Positions 1 to 10,037 are shown, counted from the first letter of the stretch. The stretch is DNA of 64,000 nt from Epilithonimonas sp. JDS (GCF_021261315.1 NZ_JAJSAX010000008.1:62001-126000), one strand, 5' to 3'. Notes: generated from the letters alone by a model not told the origin. Numbers and translations are program-made.

Positions 1-1066
1 TTCCTTCCGCTGCTTTTGGCTTTGCAAAAAACTCCAGATTTTTTGACATTTTATTTCTCAGATTCTCATTCTCACAAATCTCGGAAAGCGTGTTCCAGAA
101 TTTATCCTTCATCTCAGAATCTTTGACCATTCTCGCCGCATTTTTCTCAACCAAGGTCAAAGCATTTTTGGTTTGATGGTCTTCTGCAGCAAACGGAAAC
201 GGTACCAATAAAACCGGTTTTTTCGCAACAGCCAATTCCGAAATCGCATTTGCGCCTGCTCTGGAAACTATCACATCTGCCGCCGAATAAGCCAATGCCA
301 TATCGGAGATAAATTCCTTAATCTGGATGGAAGCTGGAGGTTGGATGCTGGAAGTTATCTCCGCAAAATCTGTTTTTCCAGTTTGCCAGATGAGTTGGTA
401 ATCTCTTTCTTTTAATTTATCTAAATTATCCTTCCAACCGTTGTTCAAAGTTCTGGAACCGAGTGAACCACCGACTGAGAGAATTGTTAATTTATTTTTA
501 TCCAAGCCTAATTTTTCCTTAGCCAAATCTTTGTCCATGAAATCTGTGATGATGTTTTGACGGATTGGATTTCCTAAGAAATAAGTTTTAGTTCCTGAGA
601 AGAATTTCTCCATATCCGGATAAGCCGTGAAAACAGCTTTCGCTTTTTTGGCATTGAAAACATTGGTCTTTCCAGGTAAGGAATTCTGTTCCTGAATGAA
701 AGTTGGAATTCCCACTTTCGCAGCGATGTACAATGCTGGGCCACTTGCAAAACCACCCGTTCCAACCGCAAAATCCGGTTTGAAATCTTTGATGATTCTT
801 TTAGCTTTCAACAAACTTGAAATCACTTTTAATGGAAGTCCGAGATTCTTGAGAAGATTTCCTCTGTCGAATCCGGCGATGTTCAAACCTTCGATTTTGA
901 ATCCGGCCTGAGGCACTTTTTCCATTTCCATTTTTCCGCTGGCACCAATGAACAAAAACTCAGCATCGGGAAATCTTTTCTGGATTTCCTGAGCAATCGC
1001 AACTGCCGGGAAGATGTGTCCACCTGTTCCGCCACCACTTAATAATATTTTCAGTTTTTCGTTCAT
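1..1066 (-). CDS. murG: MurG, lipid II-forming GlcNAc transferase (3' end cut by window edge)
   Basis: Family GT28 enzyme that adds GlcNAc from UDP-GlcNAc to lipid I, giving lipid II on the cytoplasmic face of the inner membrane. The reading frame opens at the ATG complementary to 1064-1066 and stays open for 355 codons to the window edge. It shows the N-terminal GGGTGGHIFPA glycine loop, SVGGSLGS at the start of the second Rossmann domain, and SRAGANAISEL near the donor site. The last visible residues are AKPKAAEG, so by family length only a handful of residues should be missing. It is the last visible gene of the leftward dcw cluster. The stretch complementary to 322-356 is built of GGAAG/GGATG-like repeats and encodes SSIQPPASIQ, an atypical low-complexity loop (see findings). 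Confidence 0.95.
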   Translation of the reverse strand, partial: MNEKLKILLSGGGTGGHIFPAVAIAQEIQKRFPDAEFLFIGASGKMEMEKVPQAGFKIEGLNIAGFDRGNLLKNLGLPLKVISSLLKAKRIIKDFKPDFAVGTGGFASGPALYIAAKVGIPTFIQEQNSLPGKTNVFNAKKAKAVFTAYPDMEKFFSGTKTYFLGNPIRQNIITDFMDKDLAKEKLGLDKNKLTILSVGGSLGSRTLNNGWKDNLDKLKERDYQLIWQTGKTDFAEITSSIQPPASIQIKEFISDMALAYSAADVIVSRAGANAISELAVAKKPVLLVPFPFAAEDHQTKNALTLVEKNAARMVKDSEMKDKFWNTLSEICENENLRNKMSKNLEFFAKPKAAEG

Positions 1067-1193
1067 TTTTTTCAATTTCGTTGGAATAAATTCCTTCTTG
1101 CTCATTTTCATTGGAATAAATTCCAACGCTGATAAATCTTTCGTTCCTCTGGAACTCAATTGGCTTCCATCTTCGGACTTCCGTCTTCCAACT
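1067..1193. repeat. repeat-rich ftsW-murG spacer
   Basis: This gap in an otherwise tight cluster holds two copies of the near-palindrome TTGGAATAAATTCC (1081-1094 and 1113-1126), followed at 1161-1192 by a stretch of GGAAG-type units read on the minus strand. No open frame or promoter was recognised. The composition resembles the simple-sequence spacers seen elsewhere in the window and recalls the unusual segment inside murG. Confidence 0.5.
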
Positions 1194-2426
1194 TTAAGCT
1201 ATGTCATTTATTTCTTCCAAACTTTGTCTTTTGCCCAAACCTTCTTCATCATAAACCTGAATTCTGGAACTTACATTAAGAATAATTCCCAGCTGAATGT
1301 AGGTCACCAACATCGATGTTCCTCCATAACTTATCAACGGTAAAGGCTGACCAGTAACCGGAATTAGATTCACGGCCACCGCAATATTCACTGTGAGCTG
1401 AATGAAAATCATCAAGCCAATCGCCAGCACCAGCAACGAGCCGAAGAACGCAGGCATCTTACTGGCAATCATTACGATTCTGATTATCATTATCATATAA
1501 AGGCTTATCAAAACAAAAGCGCCAATCCAACCATATTCTTCCACAATGATTGCGAAAATAAAATCCGAAACCGATTGTGGCAAAGTCTGTTTCAAAGCAC
1601 TTTTCCCGGGTCCAATTCCGTTGAAGCCACCGTGAACAATCGCTGCTTTGGCTTGCATCACCTGATAATTTTTTGCCTTGATACTTTCGTCCTCGACGTC
1701 TGCATTTTTCTTGGAACTGGTAAAGGTTTCGATACGGCTCATCCACGTATGGACACGGTTTCCGCCAATCATATTCGTATTGAGTGCGACGAGTAGAAAC
1801 ATCACCACAAACACCACGGACAATGAGATAAATCCTGCAACATACTGCCAAGCCAATTGTCCTACAATCAAGATGGCGATGGAAACCATCAGAATCATCA
1901 AAGCTGTGGAACCGTTGTCTTTTGCAACCAATCCGAATACAATTAATATTGGTCCGAAAATATAGAATATGTTCTCAATCGGTAATCTTTCTCTCTTGAT
2001 TTTCTTGGTCAAATATCTGCAGAGGTAAATGATCAACATCAAATATGCGAAGGATGACGGCTGAAACGAAATCGGTGTTCCCGGGATCTTGAGCCAACGT
2101 GATGCACTCGCACCTTCGATTTTTTGTCCAGTGAACATCGTGACCAACAGCAATCCAATTGTAAATAAAAGTAATATGGAACTCAGTTTACCAATATATT
2201 CGTACTTCACAGTTCCTACAAAACGCATAATTCCCAGACCGATCAATACGAAAATGATATGCTTCAAAACGTGACCTGTTGTGGTCCCGTTATTCACAAT
2301 ATATTCCAGATTCGAACTTGCGGAATAAACCGGAAATACCGAAAGCAGGGAGATCAAAATGATCACCGACCAAAGGACCTTGTCTCCTTTCAGCAGCTCG
2401 AATTTGTTGTCTGTCGTTTGTTCCAT
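1194..2426 (-). CDS. ftsW: FtsW, SEDS-family lipid II flippase/glycosyltransferase
   Basis: 410-residue polytopic inner-membrane protein of the FtsW/RodA/SpoVE (SEDS) family, which polymerises lipid II at the septum together with a class B PBP such as the FtsI encoded four genes upstream. About ten hydrophobic segments are visible. The SEDS signatures are clear: the PGTPISFQPSSFA segment, a soluble loop around residues 220-265, the IVEEYGWIG motif and the C-terminal PVTGQPLPLISYGGTS motif. It starts 12 bp downstream of the murD stop codon in the same operon. The N-terminus is short and hydrophilic, as usual. The 127-bp gap to murG is repeat-like. Confidence 0.95.
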   Translation of the reverse strand: MEQTTDNKFELLKGDKVLWSVIILISLLSVFPVYSASSNLEYIVNNGTTTGHVLKHIIFVLIGLGIMRFVGTVKYEYIGKLSSILLLFTIGLLLVTMFTGQKIEGASASRWLKIPGTPISFQPSSFAYLMLIIYLCRYLTKKIKRERLPIENIFYIFGPILIVFGLVAKDNGSTALMILMVSIAILIVGQLAWQYVAGFISLSVVFVVMFLLVALNTNMIGGNRVHTWMSRIETFTSSKKNADVEDESIKAKNYQVMQAKAAIVHGGFNGIGPGKSALKQTLPQSVSDFIFAIIVEEYGWIGAFVLISLYMIMIIRIVMIASKMPAFFGSLLVLAIGLMIFIQLTVNIAVAVNLIPVTGQPLPLISYGGTSMLVTYIQLGIILNVSSRIQVYDEEGLGKRQSLEEINDIA

Positions 2427-2438
2427 TTTATTTTACAA

Positions 2439-3788
2439 TTAGCTGATAGCCATTGGCTTTTCGCTTTTTAATACTTCATTTTTGAATTGATTGCCTCGGT
2501 CTTCGTAACCATTGAACAAATCAAAACTTGCGCAACAAGGCGACAACAAAACGATGTCTCCTTTCTCTGCCACCGATTTGGAAACTTCTACTGCTTGTTG
2601 CATACTGGAAGTGTCATAAATCTGTGTTTTCTTGCCTTTGAAAAAATCGATAATTTTCTGATTATCAATTCCTAAGCAGACAATTGCCTTCACTTTTCTT
2701 TTAACTAAATCTTCTATTTCCGTATAATCGTTTCCTTTGTCTTTTCCGCCGACAATCCAAACGACAGGTTGTTTCATACTTTCCAAAGCGAAATAAGTTG
2801 CATTCACGTTCGTTGCCTTGCTGTCATTGATGAATTTCACGCCGTTGATTTCGGAAACGGGTTCCAATCTGTGTTCAACCGCCTGGAAAGTCATCAATGA
2901 ATTTCTAATACTTTGATTGCTGATTTCCAATAATTTACCAGCGATACTTGCCGCCAGGCTGTTGGCAACATTATGTTTTCCCAACAAGGACAATTCGTCG
3001 ATGTTCATTGTGAAGCCATCGTTGATATTGACTACGAAATTTTCATCAATCGAAAATGCTCCTTTTTCTAATCTTTCGTTCAATGAGAAAGGCACTTTGG
3101 TTACTTTCAAATCGAGTTTTCCTAGGATTAACTTGCTCATTTCGTCATCTTTATTATAGATGAAAAAGTTGTTAGCTTCCTGATTTTCAGCAATTCTGAA
3201 TTTAGCTAAGGCATATTCTTCATAATTGTAATTGTACTGGTCCAGATGGTCCTTAGACAAATTCAACAACAATGAAATATAAGGTCTAAAGTTTTGAATG
3301 TCATCCAATTGGAAACTACTCACTTCCAAAACATAGTAATCGAAATTCTCCTCAGCAACTTGCTTGGCAAAGCTTTTTCCGATGTTTCCACCCAAACCAA
3401 CATTGAACCCGTCTTCTTTTAAAATATAATAAATCAAAGAAGTCGTGGTGGTTTTCCCGTTGCTTCCTGTGATGGCAATAATTTTCGCATCTGTAAATTC
3501 TGAAGCAAATTCAATCTCAGAAGACAATCTGATTCCTTTTTCCTGAATCTTTAAAATCATCTCGGCTTTTTTCGGAATTCCGGGGCTTTTGATAATCCAG
3601 TCGGCATTCAGGATTTTTTCTTCAGAATGTTTTCCGTCTTCATAATCAACGCCCAGTTCGTCCAGCTCCTTTTTGTAGTTCTCACGAATCATTCCCATAT
3701 CCGAAAGGAACACGTCAAAGCCTTTAGCCTTCGCCAAATATGCTGCGCCAACACCGCTTTCTCCGCCACCAAGTATTACTACTCTCAT
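2439..3788 (-). CDS. murD: MurD, UDP-MurNAc-L-alanine:D-glutamate ligase
   Basis: Cytoplasmic ATP-dependent Mur ligase that adds D-glutamate to UDP-MurNAc-L-Ala, the second step of stem-peptide assembly. The 449-residue protein opens with the Rossmann motif VVILGGGESGVGAA. It carries the ATP-binding ITGSNGKTTTTSLIYYIL near residue 107, the HLDQ motif, EHRLEP in the middle domain, INDSKATNVNA, and WIVGGKDKG in the C-terminal domain. Length and motif order match the family. It sits between mraY and ftsW in the dcw operon. The 81-bp gap to mraY is an AT-rich inverted-repeat-like spacer. Confidence 0.96.
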   Translation of the reverse strand: MRVVILGGGESGVGAAYLAKAKGFDVFLSDMGMIRENYKKELDELGVDYEDGKHSEEKILNADWIIKSPGIPKKAEMILKIQEKGIRLSSEIEFASEFTDAKIIAITGSNGKTTTTSLIYYILKEDGFNVGLGGNIGKSFAKQVAEENFDYYVLEVSSFQLDDIQNFRPYISLLLNLSKDHLDQYNYNYEEYALAKFRIAENQEANNFFIYNKDDEMSKLILGKLDLKVTKVPFSLNERLEKGAFSIDENFVVNINDGFTMNIDELSLLGKHNVANSLAASIAGKLLEISNQSIRNSLMTFQAVEHRLEPVSEINGVKFINDSKATNVNATYFALESMKQPVVWIVGGKDKGNDYTEIEDLVKRKVKAIVCLGIDNQKIIDFFKGKKTQIYDTSSMQQAVEVSKSVAEKGDIVLLSPCCASFDLFNGYEDRGNQFKNEVLKSEKPMAIS

Positions 3789-3869
3789 TTGTAATTGATT
3801 AAGAGATTTAAAGATTAAGAGATTTTGTAATTTCTTAATTCCTTAATTTCTCAATTGTTTAATTTAAAG

Positions 3870-5111
3870 TTACCTCGTTTTTAAAGTGATTAAGCAAATA
3901 ATAGCCAGCATTACGCCTAAGATTATCATTCTGTTTACGATTTTACTTTCGTGGAAACCTTCTTTCTGATAATGGTGGTGAAGCGGTGACATTTTGAATA
4001 ATCTATTGTTCTGAGCATATTCCAGCCCGTATTTTCTCTTTCTGTATTTGAAGACCCAAACCTGTAAGATGACGGATAAAAGTTCTATCAGGAAAACTCC
4101 GCACAAAACTGGAATCAATAATTCTTTTCTAAGAATAATTGCCAAAACTGCAATCACTCCACCCAACATCAAACTTCCTGTATCACCCATAAAGACCTGT
4201 GCTGGATAAGTATTGTACCAGAAAAATCCAATCACTGCTCCGACCAAAGCGAGGGCAAAAATAGTCGTCTCTCCCATATGCGGCAGGAACATAATATTCA
4301 GATAATCTGCGAAAATGATATTTCCTGAAACATAAGCGAAAAATGCCAACGTAAGCAAAATGACGACGCTGGTTCCGGCTGCTAAACCGTCAATTCCGTC
4401 GGCGATATTGGCGCCGTTGGAAACAGCTGTTACAATGAAAATTACAATTGGAATGAAAACTATCCAAGCCCATTCGTGTGCTTTTGCATCATCCATCCAG
4501 AAAAGAATTCCACTATAATCAAATTCATTATTCTTTGTAAATGGAACCGTAGAGACAGGAATTTTTTCCTCATCCATAAAGTTTTGTTCCACATTGTTTC
4601 TATTGATAACCGTTGCGTCTGCATACTTTCTCTTAACCTCAATATCGGGGTGGAAATACATTGTAACTCCGACAATTAAGCCTAAACCAACCTGTCCGAT
4701 TACTTTAAATTTCCCACTTAATCCATCTTTATTCTTTTTAACTTTTTTCAAATAATCATCAAGAAAACCAATTGCGCCCATCCACAAAACTGAGATAATC
4801 AAAAGAACGATGTAAACGTTGGTGATTCTGGTAAACAGTAAAACCGGAATGATGGTTGCCAAAATAATGATCAAACCACCCATTGTAGGTGTTCCTTCTT
4901 TCTGCTTTTGACCTTCCAGACCAAGATCTCTCACCAATTCCCCCATTTGCTTTTTTCTGAGGTAATTGATTATCTTTTTCCCGTAAGCCATCGCAATAAT
5001 CAGCGAAAACAAAACTGCCATCGCCGCGCGGAACGAAATGTACTTAAACAAGTTCATCCCTGGAACGTGGATTCCGTGAGCGGTCAAATATTCGTAGAGA
5101 TAATACAGCAT
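3870..5111 (-). CDS. mraY: MraY, phospho-MurNAc-pentapeptide transferase
   Basis: Inner-membrane enzyme that moves phospho-MurNAc-pentapeptide from UDP to undecaprenyl phosphate, giving lipid I. The 413-residue sequence has about ten transmembrane segments, the [12 protein letters not shown] and GTPTMGG loop, the GFLDDYLK aspartate pair, the [15 protein letters not shown] loop, FMGDTGS and the C-terminal MSPLHHHYQ histidine cluster. It is about 50 residues longer than the E. coli enzyme because of an extra hydrophilic stretch around residues 155-200, which I understand is common in Bacteroidota MraY. It follows murE with only 6 bp between them. Confidence 0.96.
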   Translation of the reverse strand: MLYYLYEYLTAHGIHVPGMNLFKYISFRAAMAVLFSLIIAMAYGKKIINYLRKKQMGELVRDLGLEGQKQKEGTPTMGGLIIILATIIPVLLFTRITNVYIVLLIISVLWMGAIGFLDDYLKKVKKNKDGLSGKFKVIGQVGLGLIVGVTMYFHPDIEVKRKYADATVINRNNVEQNFMDEEKIPVSTVPFTKNNEFDYSGILFWMDDAKAHEWAWIVFIPIVIFIVTAVSNGANIADGIDGLAAGTSVVILLTLAFFAYVSGNIIFADYLNIMFLPHMGETTIFALALVGAVIGFFWYNTYPAQVFMGDTGSLMLGGVIAVLAIILRKELLIPVLCGVFLIELLSVILQVWVFKYRKRKYGLEYAQNNRLFKMSPLHHHYQKEGFHESKIVNRMIILGVMLAIICLITLKTR

Positions 5112-5117
5112 ATTTTC

Positions 5118-6584
5118 TTATTTTCCCATTAATTGTAATAGTTCTCTAATCGTCTCTTTATCATCAAAATGATGTTTCACGCCGTTGATTTCCTGATACG
5201 TTTCGTGGCCTTTTCCTGCAACTACGACGATATCCTTTGGCTCAGCAAACTTGATGGCCATTTTTATCGCTTCTCTTCTGTCTGGAATCGAAGTGTATTT
5301 GCTGAAATTCTGAGGCTGGATTCCAGCTTCGATTTCTTTTATGATTTGCGCTGGGTCTTCCGTTCTCGGATTGTCCGAAGTGATGATTGCCAAAGTCGAT
5401 TTTTTGGTAGCAATGTCACCCATTTCCGGACGTTTGGTTTTGTCTCTGTCGCCTCCGCAACCGAAAACACAAATCAATCTTTCGTTTTTGGTCCTGATTT
5501 CATTGATGCTGTCCAACACATTTTCCAAGGCATCCGGCGTGTGAGAATAATCAACCACGAAGAAAATTCCGCCATTGGATTTTATCGTTTCGAAACGTCC
5601 GTTCACTCGTTGAAGAACAGAAATCGCCTGCAAAACCTCATCTTCGTTCATTCCTAATTCTAAGGCAATTCCGTAAGCTAAAAGTAGATTTGAAGCGTTG
5701 AATTTCCCCGTCAAAGTTGTCCAGAATTCTTTATTATTAAAGTTCAGCAACATTCCGTTGAAATCCACTTCCAGCACTTTTCCGTGGAAATCTGCCATTG
5801 TTTTCAAAGCGAAGGTTTTCTTTTTCGCTTTTGTATTTTGAAGCATTACCGAACCGTTTTTGTCATCAGCATTCGTGATGGCAACCGCCGAATCTTCCAA
5901 CTCGTCAAAGAATCTTTTCTTTGCGTAGATGTAATTTTGGAAAGTCTTGTGATAATCCAAATGGTCGTGCGTGATGTTCGTAAAACCAGCCACTTTGAAG
6001 TGTAAACCTTCCGTTCTATTTTGAGAAATCCCGTGAGAACTGACTTCCATAAAAGCATATTCACAACCGATTTCGACAGCTTTCGCCAACATTTGATTTA
6101 ATCTGATGACGTCTGGCGTTGTGTGAGTTGAAGGAATAATTTCGTCTCCGATTCTATATTCAACAGTCGAAATCAAAGCCGATTGATATCCCAACGTTCT
6201 GAAAATATCAAACAACAAAGTCGTTACCGTCGTTTTTCCGTTGGTTCCGGTAACACCGATTAATTGTAATTTTTCTGAAGGATTTCCGTAAAAGTTAGAA
6301 GCCAAATGCCCTAGTGCTTTTGAAGAATCCTCAAGTTTAATGTAAGTTACCTCGTCATTAATTTCAGCAGGCAATTCTTCACAAACAATCACTTTCGCAC
6401 CTTTCTCGATGGAAGAATTGATGTAAGAATGTCCGTCGGAAACTGTTCCTTTCAACGCTACATACAAAGAATCTTCAACAACTTTTCTGCTGTCGAAAGC
6501 CAATTCCGACACTTCTCTTTCGAGAGTTCCGATTGTTTCCAAAACCTGGATTCTTTGTAATAATTTTTCTAAATTCATATTCAT
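5118..6584 (-). CDS. murE: MurE, UDP-MurNAc-tripeptide ligase
   Basis: Cytoplasmic Mur ligase adding the third stem-peptide residue, expected to be meso-diaminopimelate. The specificity motif near residue 405, SDNPRTEDP, fits the DNPR motif of DAP-adding MurE. The GVTGTNGKTTVTTLL ATP loop, ITHDHLDYH and NGRFE are present, and the length (488) is normal. The start could be either of two methionines two codons apart; the upstream one is given. The neighbours, ftsI upstream and mraY downstream, are the usual dcw order. murF is not in the window. Confidence 0.95.
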   Translation of the reverse strand: MNMNLEKLLQRIQVLETIGTLEREVSELAFDSRKVVEDSLYVALKGTVSDGHSYINSSIEKGAKVIVCEELPAEINDEVTYIKLEDSSKALGHLASNFYGNPSEKLQLIGVTGTNGKTTVTTLLFDIFRTLGYQSALISTVEYRIGDEIIPSTHTTPDVIRLNQMLAKAVEIGCEYAFMEVSSHGISQNRTEGLHFKVAGFTNITHDHLDYHKTFQNYIYAKKRFFDELEDSAVAITNADDKNGSVMLQNTKAKKKTFALKTMADFHGKVLEVDFNGMLLNFNNKEFWTTLTGKFNASNLLLAYGIALELGMNEDEVLQAISVLQRVNGRFETIKSNGGIFFVVDYSHTPDALENVLDSINEIRTKNERLICVFGCGGDRDKTKRPEMGDIATKKSTLAIITSDNPRTEDPAQIIKEIEAGIQPQNFSKYTSIPDRREAIKMAIKFAEPKDIVVVAGKGHETYQEINGVKHHFDDKETIRELLQLMGK

Positions 6585-6641
6585 TAATAGGATTTTATCC
6601 TATCCTTTATTAAATCGTCTTTTCAAGACTTTCTATTAATT

Positions 6642-8636
6642 TTAATTCTGAAGTTCCAGATATATTCTCTGATTCTTTCCGATGTAAGCGCCTTCTGCTG
6701 GAAACTGACCCTTTATTTTACCAACACCTTTATAATCAACCCTGTAACCCATATTTTCCAATTGCGGAATAATATTTTTACCGATCATTCCAACCACATT
6801 TGGCATTGAATCTTTTCTGACATTCAGTTTCACACTTGGAACAACCATTTTGTTGAGGTTGACTTTATGCTCCACCAACATTTCTTTCTCAACATTTAAA
6901 GGTGTTTTCAAAAATGTCTTACCTGCAATCTCTTTGAAAACCGGCGCTGAAACCGAGCCTCCATAAAATCCTTTTGATGTATCTGGCTGATTGACTACTA
7001 CAAAACAAGTATATTTCGGATTGTCCGAAGGATAAAATCCAGCAAACGAAGCCTGATAACGCATCGGTCCAGGCAACCAATATAAAATCCTGGCGGTTCC
7101 TGTTTTCCCTGCGATTTTTAAATTTGGTGTATAAATACTTTTCGCGGTTCCTTTCTCAACAGCTTTGGTCAAAGCACTTGTCATCATTTGGATCGCTTTG
7201 TCCGATGCCATTTTTTTGACCATTACTTCCGGTTTCGCTTCGTATAGAGTGTTTCCGTCTTTCATTATTTTATCAATGAAAAGTGGTTTTACCATTTTGC
7301 CTTTGTTGGCAATTCCGTTATAGAACGTGACCAATTGTAACAATGGAAAACTTGATGAATAACCGTAAGCCAAAGAAGCCAATGTTGCTTTATTCCATCT
7401 TTTGCTCTGAGGTGTCTGGATGGATGGTTTTGCAATTCCGGGTAATTCGATCTGCATTTTATCAAACATTTTCCAGCGTTTCAAATGATCAATGAAAACT
7501 TCCGGCTTGTCTGCATAATGTGCTGTGATTAATTTCGCCGCGCCAACATTGCTGGATTTTGCCAAAACATCACTCACATCATAAGTTCCGCCGCCGTGAC
7601 CATCGGTAATTCTTTGTCCGGCGTAATTCCAGATTCCGTTTCCGATGTTGACTTTCGTATTTTCATCAATGAAACCATCATCCATCGCTGCCAAAAGTGA
7701 CACGGTTTTGAAAGTCGAACCTGGCTCCTGCGCATCTTTTACGGTGTAATTGTAAGCATCAACATACATTCCCGGCTCGGTTCTTCTCAGGTTGACCATA
7801 GCTTTCACCTTTCCCGTTGCCACTTCCATCACAACAACACTTCCGTGGTCTGCGTCAAATTTTATCAGTTGATTTTCCAAAGCCGAATGCGCAATATCCT
7901 GAATTCTCAAATCCAAAGTTGTATAAACATCCTGACCATCAATTGGTTCCTGAACTTTCCAGTAATCAATTGGTTTCCATTGGGATGAATTAATTCTTTG
8001 CTCTAATCTTTTTCCATCGATTCCAGTTAAAAATTTACTAAAGGCGCCTTCCAATCCTGATTTTGATTCGCCATTATCAGCGCCAATTGTTCCTGAACCA
8101 ATTTGAACAGTTGCCAACTCGCGGTGGAAATTTCTTTCCACGATGAAACCGCCTTTATTTTTCCCTTTATTAAAGATTGGGAAATTGCGGATTCTGTCGT
8201 ATTCATCGAAGTCAAGGCCTTTTGCCAAGAGATAATATTGATTGTTCTTCGTATTTTGGGCGTCTAATTTTGCTCTGAAATAACTTCTCGGCTTGTCGAA
8301 CATTTTGCTGAGAGAATCGGTCAATGCCGCTACATTATTGGAATAAATCGTGTCTCTCATCGACTTGAAATCCAGGTAAACATCATAACGCATCACCGTC
8401 GTCGCCAAGATGGAACCGTCTGATGCGTAGAGATTTCCACGCGCCGCTTTCAGTTTGGCTTCGCGGTAGTTTTTGCTGATGTAATTATCCTCAAACTCCT
8501 GAACATTGGTATTCTGAAGAACCAAAATTCTACCCAAAAACACTACAAACAAAACGAAGGCCCCTAAAACAAAAAGGTAGCCCCACTTGAGTGCGTTGCC
8601 TCGTTTCTTTTCGTAATCGTTATTCTGACTTCTCAT
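6642..8636 (-). CDS. ftsI: FtsI/PBP3-type division transpeptidase with C-terminal PASTA domain
   Basis: Class B penicillin-binding protein that cross-links septal peptidoglycan. It has a short basic N-terminus, one membrane anchor at about residues 18-40, a PBP dimerisation domain from about residue 65, and a transpeptidase domain with the SxxK serine in STFK (residues 307-310), SSN (361-363) and KTG (511-513). The last 55 or so residues form one PASTA domain (PNVVGMIGKNIIPQLENMG), as in other Bacteroidota FtsI. Its first 17 bases overlap the ftsL stop region, suggesting coupled translation of the two partner proteins. Confidence 0.95.
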   Translation of the reverse strand: MRSQNNDYEKKRGNALKWGYLFVLGAFVLFVVFLGRILVLQNTNVQEFEDNYISKNYREAKLKAARGNLYASDGSILATTVMRYDVYLDFKSMRDTIYSNNVAALTDSLSKMFDKPRSYFRAKLDAQNTKNNQYYLLAKGLDFDEYDRIRNFPIFNKGKNKGGFIVERNFHRELATVQIGSGTIGADNGESKSGLEGAFSKFLTGIDGKRLEQRINSSQWKPIDYWKVQEPIDGQDVYTTLDLRIQDIAHSALENQLIKFDADHGSVVVMEVATGKVKAMVNLRRTEPGMYVDAYNYTVKDAQEPGSTFKTVSLLAAMDDGFIDENTKVNIGNGIWNYAGQRITDGHGGGTYDVSDVLAKSSNVGAAKLITAHYADKPEVFIDHLKRWKMFDKMQIELPGIAKPSIQTPQSKRWNKATLASLAYGYSSSFPLLQLVTFYNGIANKGKMVKPLFIDKIMKDGNTLYEAKPEVMVKKMASDKAIQMMTSALTKAVEKGTAKSIYTPNLKIAGKTGTARILYWLPGPMRYQASFAGFYPSDNPKYTCFVVVNQPDTSKGFYGGSVSAPVFKEIAGKTFLKTPLNVEKEMLVEHKVNLNKMVVPSVKLNVRKDSMPNVVGMIGKNIIPQLENMGYRVDYKGVGKIKGQFPAEGAYIGKNQRIYLELQN

Positions 8637-8982
8637 TTGTACTGTCTAATTTTATCAATAATTTGAGTGGATGGCTGTCCAAACTTACCAGTGAATCCTC
8701 TACCATTTCTTTTCCCAGCTCGGATTCCATTCTTATTTTTATCAGTCTGCTTTGTGCGTAAGCATTTCTGGATTTGTATTCCTCTGTTTCTTCTTTCAGT
8801 TTATTAACCGTTTCAATTTTTGTGTTAACGTGGTGGTTTGTATAAATCATCACTAGCAACAATCCGAAAATGAACAGGAAATATTTATAATGCGCTCTTA
8901 CTTCATCCCTATTAAGAAAATTCCCTTTTATGATGTCCATAAAAGTTAATTTCTTCTGTCTGTTCTGAGTTAATTTTGCCAA
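8620..8982 (-). CDS. ftsL: FtsL-like division protein
   Basis: Small bitopic protein of 120 residues. It has a basic N-terminus (NRQKKLTF), the segment DIIKGNFLNRDEVRAHYKYF, one transmembrane helix at about residues 32-48 and a periplasmic coiled-coil-like tail (VNKLKEETEEYKSRNAY). This is the layout of FtsL, which recruits FtsI/FtsW through FtsQB. FtsL is too short and variable for motif proof, so the call rests on topology and position between rsmH and ftsI. The frame starts with TTG at 8982-8980; the first ATG (8940) would remove 14 residues. The basic N-terminus before that ATG looks coding, so TTG is preferred. Confidence 0.8.
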   Translation of the reverse strand: MAKLTQNRQKKLTFMDIIKGNFLNRDEVRAHYKYFLFIFGLLLVMIYTNHHVNTKIETVNKLKEETEEYKSRNAYAQSRLIKIRMESELGKEMVEDSLVSLDSHPLKLLIKLDSTNEKSE

Positions 8983-9062
8983 CTTATTTTATAATTGATA
9001 AATGATGATTGATAAATGATAATCAGATGAAACGTAATCGCTCATCAATTATCGTTTATCAT
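8983..9062. repeat. AT-rich repeat spacer between rsmH and ftsL
   Basis: The 80-bp gap contains two direct copies of ATTGATAAATGAT and, further right, the complementary form ATCATTTAT/ATCAATTATCG. The single strand could therefore fold into an AT hairpin. No open frame or TAnnTTTG promoter box was seen. A similar simple inverted AT spacer fills 3789-3869 between mraY and murD. Confidence 0.45.
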
Positions 9063-9956
9063 TTATATTTTCGTTCCTATTCTCATTTTTGCGCTTCGTG
9101 CGCGTGAGTTTTCTTCTATCTCTTTATCGTCTGGAATGATAGCTTTTGTCTTTAACAATTCAAAAGTTTTCTTGTAATTCCCATAGATATCTCTTGCCGG
9201 TTCACCTTCAAACATTCCGTTTTTCAGGAAACGTTTTACCAATCTGTCTTCCAGCGAATGGTAAGAAATCATTACCAATCTGCCTTCCGGTTTCAAAACT
9301 TTGTAAGATTGAACCAATAATTCCTTCAAAACTTCCAATTCCTGATTCACTTCAATTCTAATTGCCTGAAAAATCTGAGCGAAGAATTTATTCTGTTTAA
9401 AAGCTGGGATGTAACTGAAAAGTGATTTCAATTCATCCGTCGTATTGATTTTTTTAGTTTTTCTGTGATGAACGATTTCTCTAGCCAACTTTCTGGATTC
9501 TCTCAGTTCGCCATAAATATATAACACATTCGCCAAATCTTCCTCTTCATATTCATTGATGATTTTCTTTGCATCAAGACCTTGCATGACGTTCATTCTC
9601 ATATCCAGAGGCGCGTTGCTTCTGATGGAAAATCCACGTTCCGCCTCATCAAACTGATGGGAAGAAACACCCAAATCCGCCAAAATCCCATCAACGCCTG
9701 TCACGCCGTAAGCCAACAATGAGTTCTCCAAAAACCTGAAATTCTGATTAATCAAAGTAAATCTCGGGTCGTCAATCGTATTCTTCAAAGCATCCAAATC
9801 TTGGTCAAAAGCGTACAATTTCCCTTTGTCCGAAAGTCGGCTGAGAATCTCACGGGAATGTCCGCCACCACCGAAAGTGCAGTCCACGTAGATGCCGTCC
9901 GGATTGGTTACCAGACCATCTACACTTTGTTTCAGCAAGACTGGATTATGATACAT
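9063..9956 (-). CDS. rsmH: RsmH (MraW), 16S rRNA m4C1402 methyltransferase
   Basis: S-adenosylmethionine-dependent N4-methyltransferase acting on cytosine 1402 of 16S rRNA in the decoding centre. Visible family marks are MYHNPVLLKQSVDGL at the N-terminus, VDCTFGGGGHSREIL (SAM loop), DLGVSSHQFDEAERGFS with the following PLDMRM, and the C-terminal SYHSLEDRLVKRF and NSRARSAKMR. At 297 residues it has the normal length. It lies directly after mraZ (81 bp apart), the standard head of the dcw cluster, with no promoter box recognised between them. Confidence 0.96.
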   Translation of the reverse strand: MYHNPVLLKQSVDGLVTNPDGIYVDCTFGGGGHSREILSRLSDKGKLYAFDQDLDALKNTIDDPRFTLINQNFRFLENSLLAYGVTGVDGILADLGVSSHQFDEAERGFSIRSNAPLDMRMNVMQGLDAKKIINEYEEEDLANVLYIYGELRESRKLAREIVHHRKTKKINTTDELKSLFSYIPAFKQNKFFAQIFQAIRIEVNQELEVLKELLVQSYKVLKPEGRLVMISYHSLEDRLVKRFLKNGMFEGEPARDIYGNYKKTFELLKTKAIIPDDKEIEENSRARSAKMRIGTKI

Positions 9957-10037
9957 ATTTTAGATTTTTGTATTGATGTCGAAAGTATTTACGTATTAAT
10001 GATTCGGATTCGTGAATACATTTTACATTGATACTTT

